From positions 806,001-870,000 of the forward strand of contig CAJQUW010016879.1 of the NCBI GenBank assembly GCA_907163375.1: 64,000 nucleotides of DNA, written 5' to 3'. Below the pieces are notes generated by a model, which saw only the letters and a program-made list of their open reading frames with translations, had not been told where the DNA came from and searched no databases. The stretch comes from Prostheceraeus crozeri (lineage: Eukaryota; Platyhelminthes; Polycladida; Euryleptidae). The translations under genes and the position numbers were made by a program. Shown here piece after piece: positions 20,946-34,245 of the stretch. Position 1 is the first letter of the stretch; every line of letters begins with the position of its first letter.

Positions 20946-22298
20946 TTAAGTTACCAAAAATTTTAATAAACCTATCCTAGCCATCTTTCCATTAAGAATT
21001 TCAATAGAATATTTTACATCTAGCAATAAACCATAAGCCATCAATGAAGTTGTGGAATCTTTTTTTTCAATATTAATTGTAACATCACAACCAGTCTTGA
21101 TAATATCTTCAAATTGTGCACTTAAATCGAAACAGAAAACAGGATATAAATGTCTCCAATCTCCAGGAGTTAATTGTGGTTCAACTCCAAATTCTATACA
21201 AAGATTTCTATAGGAATCATATCCTTCCATAAATTGATTATTGGTGTCATCGAATCTTAATGGATCAATTGGATATCGGGTTTGATTTAAAGCAACTTGT
21301 TAACTTCGAATTGTATCAATACTAAAAAGATTATTGTTCTTATCAAAACTTGGAGAATTATTTCTTTGAAAAGTTAGTAATAAATATCTTGGAGTATTCG
21401 CAGTTCTAGTAAAATGCCAGTTGAATCTTTGCTCTGAAAAAGTTACTGAAATAGCAGTTCTCTTTAGAAAATTTACTGGAATTGGTTTGTTAGTATTTAA
21501 TCTTTTTGCAATAGCTGTTTCAACCTCTAAACTAGGAGTAATATGCTTTATCCACCATTCAAGTCTATCAATTTTTAAATATGCTTTTTTTCCAGTCTTA
21601 CCAAAAAAGATTAATTCCTTATTTGCTGTACGATGAATTATTAACTTAAATTTTAATTGATATGATATTTTATCATAATCTAAATATCCGAATAATGGAG
21701 ACAATGACCAATTTACTGTCTGTTTACTTTTCTTGTTAAATTCACGTCTTTCTTTATATGCAGTATTATTTGTTTTATTTAAATGTTTTGCAATATTTTC
21801 TACATCTTTCGCAATTCCTGCTGCATCTGTTCCAGCGTGAGTTAAATCATCAACAATTATACCATCATTAGTATCAGGAAACCAACCTTCGATTTCATAC
21901 TTTTAATTATTTTCACCAATTGTTACAAATCTAAGCATTGTATCAATTGCACCTGGAGAATCACTTATTGTTTCTATATTTTGAGTTGCAACATCTAAAC
22001 GCATTTGTGTAAATAATTTTGGAAAAAAATTATTCTCTAATGCAATATTATCGGCATGTGGTAATGGTGTTGTAAAATCGGCATCACTATATAAAAAATA
22101 TTCACAGTGTAAAAATGAATCAGGTAGATATATATAACTTTGTTGATTATCAACTTCAAAAATTAAATCTCCTCCAGTATTTACTCTACTGGAAGATCCG
22201 GGATTCATAGCAATTCTTATATAGCCATTCTTTTTTTGATTGTAACTGACGAACGGAGGATCGTCTAATCTAAATTTATTTTCGATAAGCGAAGACAT
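20946..22298 (-). pseudogene. Polinton major capsid protein (double jelly roll)
   Basis: The N-terminal part (FRLDDPPFVSYNQKKNGYIRI; FEVDNQQSYIYLPDSFLHCEY) and the C-terminal part (WRHLYPVFCFDLSAQFED; LMAYGLLLDVKYSIEILNG) match the hexon-like capsid protein of Polintons and adintoviruses, which forms the icosahedral shell. The gene is interrupted in this copy. Confidence 0.85.
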
Positions 22299-22439
22299 TT
22301 TTGTAAAAAATAATTTGACTTTTTGTTTTTTCTCACACCCAGAAAAAATTTTGCTAAAATAATTATACTAAAAAAAATTTTGCTAAAAAAATTTCACTAA
22401 AATTTAATTTTAGAATTTTGCTAAACCAGCTCCGCTACA

Positions 22440-22880
22440 GCTTTGCTGGTTAGACCGAAGGTTGCTTTTAACACCGCTACCTCTTATTTCTTCAATTGAA
22501 CGAACCGTAGGTTATATGGCTACGCCTGATTTCTTCTTGTGTTTACCATCAGACCCCACAGCTATGTTAGCAATTTTGTTTTTTGTTTCCTCTGAAAGTT
22601 TTTTTAATTTTTTTTGTTCTTCAGAATCATTCCTAAGTTAACGAATAGCTTCTAGTTGTTTTAATTCGTTTTCAGACTTAACAGCATTTGATATTGCACT
22701 AGCTGTACTACCTATAGCAGGTGCTCCTTTTGCAGCAGACGTAATCAAATCTTTATTATTTTTGAATTGTTTCTACACTGTCATAATGGTAAACGGATTT
22801 CATAGATGGTTCATGAGCAATTTTTTGATTTGAAGCAAAGTGTTTAAGATTCTGTTTATAAATTATGGGCATTTTTTTAG
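22440..22880 (-). pseudogene. Polinton: possible second small virion gene, decayed
   Basis: The minus strand encodes a short Ala/Gly-rich stretch (SAAKGAPAIGSTASAISNAV) followed by a Lys/Glu-rich helix, resembling the hydrophobic-then-charged layout of the small protein at 20,087-20,449. GC-rich mini-hairpins lie at 22,424-22,526. No continuous frame is seen; identification is tentative. Confidence 0.35.
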
Positions 22881-22913
22881 GATTAAATTTGACTTTTGGG
22901 AAAAATATTTACG

Positions 22914-23424
22914 TTAAGATTTACGTGTGTGAATGTCCAACAACTTCGTGATAACTTTATTAATTTTCCGTTGCACTTTATCTATTGCGTCAAGTAGCGT
23001 GTGATGTACTTTAATTTCTTTTCTATTAACTTGCATTTTCTGCTGATTCATCTTCAACGCCGTTTTAAGAGCATTCAATTTAACTTTAAGAACATCTAAT
23101 TGTCTTTTAACAGCATCTAACTGTTCTTTATTTCCTTCAGAGTGTTCTTGCAAATTTTTCTTTAATTCAATTTCTAAATTATTTTTAAGAGTTTTCATTT
23201 TATCAACTTTTTGATTAAGCGAGTTTACTTCATTTATTATTCTATTCATCTTTTTCATTTGTTGAGTAATTTTAGAACTCAATTCATCAACACGGAAGGA
23301 TAGAAAGATGCAATGGACCAGATAAAACGTCTCCAATTTTCATGATATAATTTTCTATTTCTATTTCTAATTCACGATTGTTCGGGATATATGCACCCCC
23401 ACCAACATTTGGTAACATCATCTT
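22914..23424 (-). pseudogene. Polinton coiled-coil protein
   Basis: Over about 110 residues the frame is a heptad-rich coiled coil (KKMNRIINEVNSLNQKVDKM; LDVLKVKLNALKTALKMNQQ). A short Gly-rich start (MMLPNVGGGAYIPNN) lies upstream in another frame. A trimeric fibre, tip or scaffold role would fit a coiled coil encoded beside capsid genes, but the family is not recognised. Confidence 0.5.
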
Positions 23425-23523
23425 TTAAACAATTAAAAAAGTATTTTTTTATATACCGAGAAAAAATAAAATTTTTTCTAATAAAAATAGAAAAATAAAT
23501 TTTTTTCTAATAAAAATAAAAAA

Positions 23524-26500
23524 GTGGATAAAGCAAATTTAAAAACATTATATTCGCCCGTATCATCCTGTTCTTACTCGATGAGATCATCGGGATTTGA
23601 AAATAAATGTTTTGATGATAATAATAATCTATGTATAGATGTTAATGTTTTGTTTGAATTACAAGCAGAAATATTTAAAGAACAAACTAAAGGTTTAGCT
23701 TCCATAGAAACTAATTATTGTATATTTCCGGATGATCCATTTATAAAATTTATGGATAATGTTAGTAAATATAATGATGTTGCATATGTAGAATTAAATA
23801 AAGAAAACATGCTTATAATTGGTCATAATAATGTTTATGGTTTTATTAGAGCAGTGTCGCCAATTAGTAATACTGAATTGATAGAAACTAAAATAATTAA
23901 TTATATCAATATTAGAGAATTAGCAAAAAAAATTAAAATCTTTTTCAAAAGAAAAAATTAGATTATTTGTTGATGAACATAATCAATATAATATTCATAT
24001 AGAGAGCAAAAAACATAATGAAGAGTTACTATGTCAAGTGTATTATAGAGATACAATTTATAAACAAGAAAGTTCTGATATGTCGCAAAGATATGATGAT
24101 GATACTTATATAGGATTATATTCAAATTTAAACATTAATTTGTTGAAATCTTATATAAATGGTTTAGCTGAACAAGAAAAAATTTATATGTGGACAACAC
24201 GTTATATTATTAACAATGACCATAATCATAATCATAATAATTTTAAAGAATCTGATAATAATAATTTTAAAGAATCTTATAATAATAATAATGGTGATAA
24301 TATAGATGATGATTCTGAAACATCTGAAAAAGGTGTGAATGGTAACAAAGATTATAAAAATATTAGTAATTATAAAAATTTAAGTGAAGAAAAATTTATA
24401 TCTCATACTGATGTACATGATATTGATACTACATATAATCAAAATTTATCCAAATTTCATTTTCTTACAATTGAAAATAATAATGATGGTATAGTTGAAG
24501 ATACTGTTAGACAACTATGTGTCGGGTCTACAAAATTTAAATTAGGATTTACATCTAATCAATTTAAAATTTTATCATCTTTAGTAAAAACTAAAAATGA
24601 TTCAGATTATGGTGGTGTTATTAAATTTTCCAAAAGAGATCAAAGACCAATATTTTTCTCTATTATATTATTATCAAATAATGCATATAATTTGGAATTA
24701 GATATTCCTATCAGGGAATGGCATCCTATACCAAAAAGTGTAATTTATGATGTTGAAGAATCAATTTATGATGATGATGAAGAATCAATAGTTAGTGAAA
24801 ATAAATTTAAATTATCTTTTGATAAAACGTTATATGATAAAACTTAATGTGATAAAGAAAAAAAATAACTAAAGAACGTGAAATATATAATAATATATAA
24901 CAACTCTCAAGACCTTGATATTAGAATGTTTCTATCTAAAATTAAAACACAAATTTTTTCTCTAAAGAACAAAAAATGGAAAATACCAAGTTTTATAAGT
25001 GTCTTATCTAAAAGACAGTTGCAAACAAAAAGAAATTATCAATCTCATTTAAATAGTAAAATGCATTTACAAAATGTAGATCGAGTTGATGAAGGAAATA
25101 TATTATAAATAATTATATAAACTATCTAGAAACATCACCTACTGATATAAAAGTTAAAAAAATATTTGATGATTATTCACATTCAGAATATAAAAAAGTT
25201 TTTAATAGTGAAGATGAACATGTACGAGATGGAAGATATTTATTTAGCGATACTGATGAATTTAACGAAATAGATGAATTTGATGAAGCTGAACGAACCG
25301 AAGGTTCTAGGGCTTCGCCCGTAACAGATATAAAATATTTATTTGATGAATCTGTTGAACATAATGAAACCGCTGAAACTTTTTATAATGTATTTACTTT
25401 TTCAAAATATTTGAGAAATCTTTCAAATGTTATATGAATGTAGAAGTACTTTATACAAAAAATGGACCTGATGGAATTCCTGAAGAAATAATACAAGGAC
25501 ATTTTACAAATTCACAAGAAATTCATAATGTAAATGATATACAACCCATATTTGAATCGATGATAAATAAATTAGAAAATTGTATAATTGAAGACCAGTT
25601 ACGTGAATCTTGTTGGAGATTTGTTAAAATACTATCTAAGAAAATAGTAATTGATAAATATAAAAATAATACTGGTGGTAGTTATGGTCCTTTGCCTTTC
25701 AGCTCACCACAAATAATCAACATAAAAAATGAAGATGATTATTGTTTTCTGTGGAGTGCTATAGCACATTTACATCCTGCAGAATATCACAAAGAAAGAC
25801 TAAGTCATTATAATGAAGAAGAATATATAAAGGAATTTGATCTCTCTGATGGCTTAGATGAATTTTCATATGACTATAGTAGGTTAATAAAGTTTCATAA
25901 AAAGAATAAAAATTTAATAGAATTAAATGTTTTTGAATTAAATGTGAATTATGTTTCTATTGGTAATATTACTCCATTTTACTCAGATTCAAAAAAATTT
26001 CATTTGAATAATAGAAATTTATGTCAATCAGAAATAGTATATAATGATAGAGGAAATTACATGCATCATAATATTTTTTACCAAGGAAATATAATATGTA
26101 CTGAAAAATTTGAAATTGTTAAAACATTATCACCAATAATGATTAATCATAATAATTATAAAGGACGTAATTTAAATTATGATTATGATTCCCATTATTC
26201 ATCTTTATCTTTAGAATATCAACAAAACATACAAAATTTACATGAAATTTAACAAAATTGTAAAACAGAATATTATCATCAAGTAAAAATGTTAGTACAA
26301 GAATATCACCATAAATATCAAAATAAGATAGAAACGATTCAAGAATTAAATAAAGATAATAATAAAGAAAATAATAATAAAGAAAAAATAAATGAATGTT
26401 TTAAAAAATATCAACAGCAATATAAAGAACAATATAATAAAGAATATGAACAACAGCTACAAATATTAAGTCAAAATTATCAACAATCTGAAAAAGATTT

Positions 26501-29425
26501 ACAAAGACAAATTGATTTAACACATGAAATGTATTTTGATTTATTTGAAAAATTAAAACAATCAAAACAATCAGCACAAGCAAATATATTAAAACAACCA
26601 GCACAAGCGAATATATTATATTATCAGGGTCATTTGGTATTATGTAAAGATGTTTCTATATTTACAAAAACTTCAGATAATACAAATTTTCCTTGTCTTC
26701 AATGTATGACAAGTTTTAGAACTTTAGAAGAAATGAATAGACATTTGGAGAATTGTCAACAAAATGAAGCAGTCAGAAACACATTTCCAAAAGATGATTA
26801 TTTAGTATATAATAAATGGTATTTTAAAAATAAAGTACCCTTTACTATTTATTGTGATTTCGAAGCATATAATGTTAACATGACACAAAATTCTGATAAT
26901 GGTAAATATGAAAAAAGTGCACCTGAACAAAGTAAAGAAAAATATTTATTTGAACAAAAACCATTATGTTGGGGAATGTACATTCATTCAAATTATCCTG
27001 AATTATTTAAATCAGAATATTATCAATACTATGGTGAAGATAGTTCAGAAATGTTTACAAAGAAAGTAGAAGAATTACAAAATTATTTTTCACAATTGCT
27101 TGAAATAAATATACCAATGATGCCATTAACAGAATAAGAAAAATTAAATTTTATTAATGAAACAAAATGTTATTACTGTGGAAAAGAATTTACAAAAAAT
27201 TATAAAAATTGCAAAGGTAGATATATTGATAAGCGAAGCGACGGCTCTGCCGACAAAGTAAAAGATCATGATCATCTAAATGGATTATATAGAGGTGCAG
27301 CACATAATTCTTGTAATCTTAATGCTAATAAATTTAAATATAACTTTGTTCCTTTATATTTCTACAATGGTTCTAAATATGATTTTCATCTAGTAATGAA
27401 AGATTTATTTTCATCTGAAAAATTACAACAACAACAAATAAATGTACTATGTAAAACAGAAGAAGAATATTTTTCAATGCAATTAGGTTGTATTCGAATT
27501 TTAGATGCATTTAGATTTTTTACTCCTTATTCATTAGATGTTATGGGAAAACTTTGAAACCTGAACAATGTAAAATATTAAATAAATATAATTTAAAACC
27601 TTTAAAAGGAATATTTCCGTATGAATATGTAACTGGAGATATAAATAGAATAAATGAAATAATGAAAGAACAAAAACTTCCTCCAATAAATAAATTTAAA
27701 TCAACATTAAAACAATCACAATTATCTGAAGAAGACTATGCAGAAGCTGAAAAGAATTGGAGAGAGTTAAATTGTAGAACAATGTATGATTATACAATGA
27801 AATATCTTCAGATAGATGTATTAATCCTTACTGATCTTTTTGAAAACTTTCGTGATATGTGTTTAGAATATTATGGAATAGATCCATGTTATTGTTATTC
27901 TACACCAGGTTTAACATGGTTAGGAGGATTAAAACATACTGGTGTTAAACTTAAACATTATAAAGAAAATACATATGATAAATTATTATTTTTTGAATCT
28001 GGAATTAGAGGTGGAGTTTCATCAGTTTTAGGTAATCGTTATGTACAGTGTTACAATAAAAAAGTAAATTCTGATGATTATGGAATATCGAAACCTTTAT
28101 CTCCAGAAGAAAGCGATCAGTTTATAAAATTGTTTAATCAAAATATAGAAGGACTTATATCAAATGAAGAGAGTCAAGCAGCAGTTAATGAATACATGAG
28201 AGAAAACTATTTGTTATATTATGATTTTAATAGCTTATATTCTTCTTGCATGATGCAAGAATTACCAGCAGGTGAGATGGAATGGTGTAATATTCTTGAT
28301 TATCAAAAAACATATGATGGAAATTATGATCATGGTTATATATATGAAGTTGATTTAGTATACCCTGTTGAAATAAAAGATAAAACAAAATATTTTCCTT
28401 TCTGTACCGAAAACAAAATTCCCAATATAGAAGATTTTTCAGATTATCAAAAATCTTTAATTCCTAAGAAATACAGACCAACAAAAAAACTTATGTTGAC
28501 ACAAAGTAAGAAAGGAAAGTATGTTGTTGAAGGAAGAATGCTAGATTGGTATTTAGAACATGGAATGATTCTCACCAAAATACATCGAAAACTATTTTAT
28601 CAAAAATCTAGGTGGTTAAAAAATTATATAGAGTTCAATATTGAAAAACGTAAAATAGCTAAAAGAAATAAAGAGGATTTTGGAAACGTGTGCTTCAAAT
28701 TAATGAATAATGCATTTTATGGTAAGACTTTAGAAAATGTGCGTAATAGACAAAATATTGAAATAGTTTATGATAGAGATAGGTTTCAAAATTTAACAAG
28801 GAAACCTACATATAAAAGAACTGCTAGATTTAGTGATAATCTATGTGCTGTACATCTACGTCGAATCAGCGTAAAACATGATAAGTTTAATTTTATTGGA
28901 TTCACTATATTAGAATTAGCTAAACTATTTATGTGTAGATTTATATATGATTATTTAGCACCTGCTTATGGCAAAAACTATAAATTACACTTTACAGATA
29001 CCGATTCTGTTTTCTTAGAATTAACAATACCGTATAATTCTTCACTTGATGAAGAAATTAATAAAATAAAAGATATCATTCATCCTTCTGAATTATGTAA
29101 AGTAAAGGATGAACTAGAAGGAAATGAAGATTTCATAACAGAAGCTATATTTTGAAAATCTAAATGTTATTGTTATAATACAACTAATAATATTAAAACA
29201 CATAAAACATTAAAAGGAATTTCAAAGGCATCAGTGGCTAACCAAACAACATTTCAAGATTATAAAAATGTATTATTTAATAATGAAATAAAAACAGCAT
29301 GTAATTATAGACTTAATTCAAAGAAACATAAAATGTATTTAAAAGAAGAACATAAATTAGCATTAGATCCATTTGATGATGAAAGAAAAATTTTACCTGA
29401 TGGAATAACTACTTTACCTGTTTAA
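23524..29425 (+). pseudogene. Polinton protein-primed DNA polymerase B
   Basis: A gene region of about 5.9 kb. In order: an uncharacterised Asn/Asp-rich N-terminal part; the conserved Polinton segment with DDYCFLWSAIAHLHPAEYH; a Gln-rich coiled region; a C2H2-like finger (CLQCMTSFRTLEEMNRHLENC is its span); the exonuclease motif (YCDFEAYN); then polymerase motifs YYDFNSLYSSCM (A), KLMNNAFYGKTLENV (B) and FTDTDSVFLEL (C). This is the protein-primed family B enzyme that copies the element. The gene is broken several times in this copy. Long low-complexity Asn and Gln runs in the N-terminal half are marked. Confidence 0.92.
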
Positions 29426-29517
29426 TTTTCTAATTTCTAAGATAGACAAATTTGATATATATATATATACAAAATAAAAAAATAAAATATTATAACACTA
29501 TAATTGTATATTTTTTA

Positions 29518-30284
29518 TCACTCGGCAAACAAATGTTCTATAACTCTATCATGAATTTTTTTATCAATATTAATTGTAATGAAGCCATAATCTTTTGACC
29601 AAGCATTGTTACACGATTGTTTAAATTCATCTTTATTTCTTACGCATAAATCTCTTAACAAGTCAGTTAAGTTTCTTGAATTTAATTCAAATAGTATAAA
29701 TATATTTGCATTCTTTCTAATAACACTTCCGTCTAATGAATACATACTTTGTGTTAAATAAAAAACACTACAGTTGTTATGTCTACCTCTTGTGAAATAA
29801 TTTCTCTGAACTGACTGATTTCCATCATTATCACAATAATCAAAAATTACACAATGTTTCATTGTTTTATCTAGTTTACTAGGATCTTGCATATTACCAC
29901 TATCATCTATTAATTGTATCTTTATATGCTTATTTTTATTAGATTCTACTAACTGATTATTTTTTGCTGCTTCTTCACACCACGAACTTATTTCTTCTTC
30001 ATCTTCAGATTTTTCATGTTCTTTGAATAATGAAGCAATTGCTGTTTTTTTAAGATTATTTTCAAATCCATATTTTAAAAATTGATAGACGGGTTGTTCT
30101 GCAGTTGTAGTATAAATTATAAGATTGTTATAATCCAAAAAATTTGGAGTCGTTAAAATTTTAAATAATAGATCCGTTTTTCCCCAACCTGATCTTCCGC
30201 AAATAACTGACAAAACTTTATTAGATAAATTTGGATGATGATTAAATTTGAGTTTTTTTTAATTTAATGGGGGCACTTCACTCA
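29518..30284 (-). pseudogene. Polinton genome-packaging ATPase (FtsK/HerA type)
   Basis: Walker A is GRSGWGKTD and a Walker B-like strand is HCVIFDYCDN. The sequence around TTAEQPVYQFLKYG and a polar sensor region (FYLTQSMYSLDG) agree with the A32-like packaging ATPases of Polintons, which drive DNA into the capsid. It converges tail to tail with the polymerase gene. The copy is interrupted near its start. Confidence 0.88.
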
Positions 30285-30372
30285 TTTTTTAATAAAAAAT
30301 TTTAATTTTTTTATTTTTAAAGAAGAATAATAATAAGAAGAAAATTAAACTTCTCTAGCTTCGCGTGGGAGT

Positions 30373-31180
30373 TTATACCTCCCGAACCAAAAGATCTATC
30401 ATAATCTCTTCACCTCCAAAATTTATTTCTTGTCCTTTCTCATCTTTGATTCTAATGCTAATGTTGTTAATAGTTTTTCTTCTAATTGGGAAATATATTA
30501 ATGTTTGTGGAATTACATTTAATCTATAACCAATGGGTACAGTAAAATCTGGAAAACTGAATATTAAATTTGACAATTTACCATTTATATATCCTCCTTC
30601 AATAATGTCACAATGTACAACAATTGAATTTATTTCAGTTAGTTTTGGAATCTTCTCACCTAAATGATAACCTTGACTATAGGTTTGTTTATTAAATCCT
30701 AATAGCTTTGACAATGATCTATCATGATTAAAATCAACTTGATGATTTTCGTCTAAAGTAAGAGAAAATTTATTAACTGCCGGTTCAACTGCAAAATGTA
30801 ATTGTTTCTTATCTTTAAATGGTATACCTAAATGTCTCTTAATTTCATTTGATATTGATTCAACTTCGTAAGAACCAGGAAGAAAAGTTAGTATTTTCCA
30901 TGTTTTACCTTTATCAGTAGAATATCTAAATTGGTCATTCACATCTTTGATAACGTTTTGAAGTGTTAAATGTGGAGAAACTAGTCAATGCAATTTGATA
31001 ATTTTTATTTTGTTCCAAATGTAGAATGGGTTCTAAATTACAAGTGTGTGATGAAGTAGTTGTTATAATTTTTAACGTCGTACTAAATTTTGATGAACCC
31101 AAAATCTCTGTTAAATTTTCTAAATGATTATTAATTTTGTGAAAATCTACTGATGATAATTCTCTCGAAGATATTTTTTA
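30373..31180 (-). pseudogene. Polinton minor capsid (penton-like) protein
   Basis: The C-terminal part (NNISIRIKDEKGQEINFGGE) and the preceding beta-rich segment (GKLSNLIFSFPDFTVPIGYR) are characteristic of the single jelly-roll penton proteins of Polintons and adintoviruses, which close the capsid vertices. The N-terminal part starts at MSSREL near 31,176. It is interrupted in this copy. Confidence 0.75.
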
Positions 31181-31209
31181 ACTAAAAAATTTAAATAAAT
31201 ATTATAGAT

Positions 31210-32030
31210 AAAAATTAGAAACAACATATTTCAGCTATATTTTTATAATCCTCTTCATTTAGAATCTTCTTTTCTAGCAGTCTTTTCAATATAACATGAA
31301 TTTCATTGAAACTAGAATTATGTCCTTCTTTTATTGCAGATATTAAAATATTTAATCTATTTAGTAATTCTTATGGATCATCTGGTAAAAATACAGTTGT
31401 TTCTGTTTTAAAACCTTTCCCTACTTTAACTCCCGTTGATAATAAATTTTCTAATTGTTTATAACGTTTAAGAGATTTTGCTGCACCAACTCTATCTAAC
31501 ATAGCTTTATATTTTGTGAGATCTCCTACAGCATAATTTTTTAAATCTGCTCCTCTTAAAAGATCAACAAAATTTCTATCTAAATTAAAAGGAGATTTAT
31601 CTGGTGAAAAAATTAAACCTCGAATAGGTTGTGGAAATATTTCTTTTTGTCCGAGATAAAATCTAGGTATTGTTTTTCCATCTATAAATGAAATAGAATG
31701 TTCAAATTGCATAGATTTTGGTAATTTCTTATTAATGTTTGATTCTAGTAATCCATAGTCATCTAATATAGTTTTGTGCTCTGGATCTGTTATATCAATT
31801 TGTTTATCATTATTTGTAAGTTCTTTTTCAAGAGTTTTAAATGGTTTCATAGTTTTCTCAAAATCAGTTTTTACTTGCTCGGTTTGCTGCATTTTTTCAA
31901 ACATATCAGATTGAATACCAGCTTTTATCATTCTATGTTGAAGATGATTTTCTTTCATAATATTTCTTTGTTTTATTAACTCTTCTAATTGTTTTATTCT
32001 TTTAAAATTATCAGCTCTAATTTTATCCAT
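31210..32030 (-). pseudogene. Polinton conserved protein of unknown role (PY-like)
   Basis: Starts with a coiled coil (RIKQLEELIKQRNIMKENHL), then a conserved middle (ISFIDGKTIPRFYLGQKEIF; SPFNLDRNFVDLLRGADL) and a basic C-terminal part. The region just downstream encodes LLNRLNILISAIKEG, a motif common at the end of this Polinton family. Function is not established. The gene is interrupted in this copy. Confidence 0.65.
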
Positions 32031-32206
32031 TTTTTATATTATATTTTTATATTTTTTTATGTATATATTTTTTGGATTATCAGCCTTAATTTTATCCATT
32101 TTTCAAAATATAATATTTGAATTTTGTGGTAACATTGGAATACAACAAAAACATTTTACTGAACAAATTATTTTTTTATTGCTTTTTTGTCTGACATCTT
32201 TTCGTT

Positions 32207-32911
32207 TTAAGTTTTGTTTAATAAAGTTTTGCTTAAATTTTCGCTTAAAGTTTTTAGCTCTTCTAAAAAAACTTCATCATTTTCTTCATTAGAAATTTTA
32301 ACATCACCAGAAATTTTGCCATCCTGTTTATTCTTATCATCAACTTTTTCTGACTGTAATTGAAATGATATTTGATTTACTTCATTAGCTATTTGATCAA
32401 ATTTTTCAATCTCATCTAACGTAATAACATTATCATCACAGACTCTCTGAAAATAATAATGTAGTTTATCATAGACTTGTTTAATATGTAAATGCTTAGT
32501 TTTTAATGATTTTCGTTTCTTAGTGATTAAAGATTTATCTAACATTGTAACAAGTGAAGTTGCAAAAACACCCGTACCTGTTAAAGCTGTAGCAACTACT
32601 GGAATTACTAAAACACCAGAAGATATAACAATTGTTAAAGCACCTAAACTTATTGTTAAGAATATGCCAATTCCTTGTGTTACATTCTTAACTTTACTCC
32701 ATCTCTTTCTTAATTTTTTATAATGCTCTAATCTTAATAATAATTGAGATTCCTTATCTTTCATATAACGTACTCTATCTTTATGTTTTTCTTTATTCAT
32801 TTTTTCAATGTCCATTAAAGTAGAACTACGTTCATATGATAACGAAGGATATATTCTTGCGGTTTCTTCCACTTTTGTTTCTTCCATTTTTAAAGAAATA
32901 TTTTTAGACAC
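32207..32911 (-). CDS. Polinton membrane protein next to the right TIR
   Basis: A 234-residue frame: a charged, helical N-terminal third; two hydrophobic segments at about residues 80-130 (GIFLTISLGALTIVISSGVL; VIPVVATALTGTGVFATSLV), probably membrane-spanning; then a coiled or helical C-terminal half with ITLDEIEKFDQIANEV. Membrane proteins with this layout occur in adintoviruses and Polintons. Its leader lies in the right TIR, and a partial copy of the membrane segment survives at the inner edge of the left TIR. Confidence 0.7.
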   Translation of the reverse strand: MSKNISLKMEETKVEETARIYPSLSYERSSTLMDIEKMNKEKHKDRVRYMKDKESQLLLRLEHYKKLRKRWSKVKNVTQGIGIFLTISLGALTIVISSGVLVIPVVATALTGTGVFATSLVTMLDKSLITKKRKSLKTKHLHIKQVYDKLHYYFQRVCDDNVITLDEIEKFDQIANEVNQISFQLQSEKVDDKNKQDGKISGDVKISNEENDEVFLEELKTLSENLSKTLLNKT

Positions 32912-33625
32912 AGTTTTAGTTATATCATAAAACCTGAAAAATGGATAAAATTCATGAATTTAGACGTTTTTAAAAATACCAATTTTTTTGATGTTGTGTC
33001 CTGGAACGGTCATGATTTTAAGAGTAAAAATTGTAATTCTCAAATTTGAGATTCTTAACTTTTATGATTTTTCGGTGTCCTGGAACGGTCATCATTTTCA
33101 AGGTAAAAATTGTAATTCTCAAATTTGAGATTTTGAAAAATTTGAAAAATTGGGTATTTTTATAAACGCCTAAATTTATGAATTTAGGTCTTCATAACCT
33201 GAAAAAATGACCAAAATTCTTAAATTTAGTCGTTTTTAAAAATACCCAATTTTTCAAAAAATGGTACTTTTTAAATGGTCTAAATTTATGAATTTAGGTC
33301 TTTAAAACCTGAAAAAAGGGTTGAAATTCATGAATTTATGTCGTTTTTAAATATACCAATTTTTCTGAATTTGTCTTGTCCTGGAACGGTCTAAATTCAT
33401 GAATTTAGGTCTTAAAAACCTGAAAAAGGGTTCAAATTCATGAATTTATGTCGTTTTTAAAGATACCAATTTTTCTGAATTTGTCTTGTCCTGGAACGGT
33501 CTAAATTCATGAATTTAGGTCTTAAAAACCTGAAAAAGGGTTCAAATTCATGAATTTATGTCGTTTTTAAAGATACCAATTTTTCTGAATTTGTCTTGTC
33601 CTGGAACGGTCTTCTTCCCATTACT
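32893..33625. repeat. Polinton right terminal inverted repeat
   Basis: Inverse of the left repeat, ending TTCTTCCCATTACT, with the same 110-bp sub-units and TCCTGGAACGGT junctions. The inner limit falls in the leader of the membrane-protein gene at 32,207-32,911. Confidence 0.9.
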
Positions 33626-33631
33626 TCTATC

Positions 33632-34245
33632 CACTCGTACATCATATGCTCCATGATCATTCTTTTGGGGAACTTTGTCCTCAAGTAAATTGCATTCAGG
33701 GAGGCGATTTTGGCGTATTGTACCTGTATACTGAATTCCTTTCTGTTTCAATTCAGTCATCATTGGAATACCGGAGAAGAAGTTATCCGCAAACACTTTG
33801 AAGTTATGTTGATGAGGAAGTGTATCGGAAAGTCGTAGAATGACATCAGCGCCAACACCCAAAGAAGACTTTCTCGGCCCGGAGTTGCACCTTGATATAG
33901 CTCAAAATCGTGAAAAATGCCATTTTCACCTGCTCTAGCCCACACTTTGAATCCCCATGGGTGGGGCTTGCCACGGATGTACTGTCTGATTCTCGAAAAT
34001 TTACCTTTGAAAGGGATTATCATTTCGTCGATAGCGTTATTTTCTTGTGGTTCCAATGAACGGCATTGTTCTCTCAATCTATCTAACCATGGAGTAATTT
34101 GCAGCATACTGCCACTGTCACTAGTCAATACTGTGCGACTGAGCAAGTGATCAACCTCAATACACTGTTCATTGAAATGAGATTCGTAATCAACTGTTAT
34201 GTTAGTCATTACATGTATTACCAAAATCATAGATACGCCGTTCAA
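33632..34245 (-). pseudogene. piggyBac 1 transposase, upstream part
   Basis: This half encodes the first catalytic Asp region (AIDEMIIPFKGK, followed by RQYIRGKPHPWGFKVWARAG) and the second (FKVFADNFFSGIPMM), both standard in DDE_Tnp_1_7. The frame changes once near 33,850. The usual acidic N-terminal segment is not recognisable upstream of 34,245. The coding sequence runs up to the Polinton duplication at 33,626-33,631 and resumes at 12,907 on the other side. Confidence 0.8.

Larger units (their letters stand above)
12914..33625. mobile_element. Polinton/Maverick fossil, near full length
   Basis: A 20.7-kb element beginning AG and ending CT, with long terminal inverted repeats and an exact 6-bp target duplication (TCTATC at 12,908-12,913 and 33,626-33,631), all as known for Polintons. 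It holds polymerase B, integrase, packaging ATPase, protease, major and minor capsid genes and several small virion genes. It is strongly AT-rich compared with its flanks. The copy is broken, with roughly a dozen interruptions and a piggyBac insertion, so it is not recent, though the nest shows it is younger than piggyBac 1. Confidence 0.93.
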
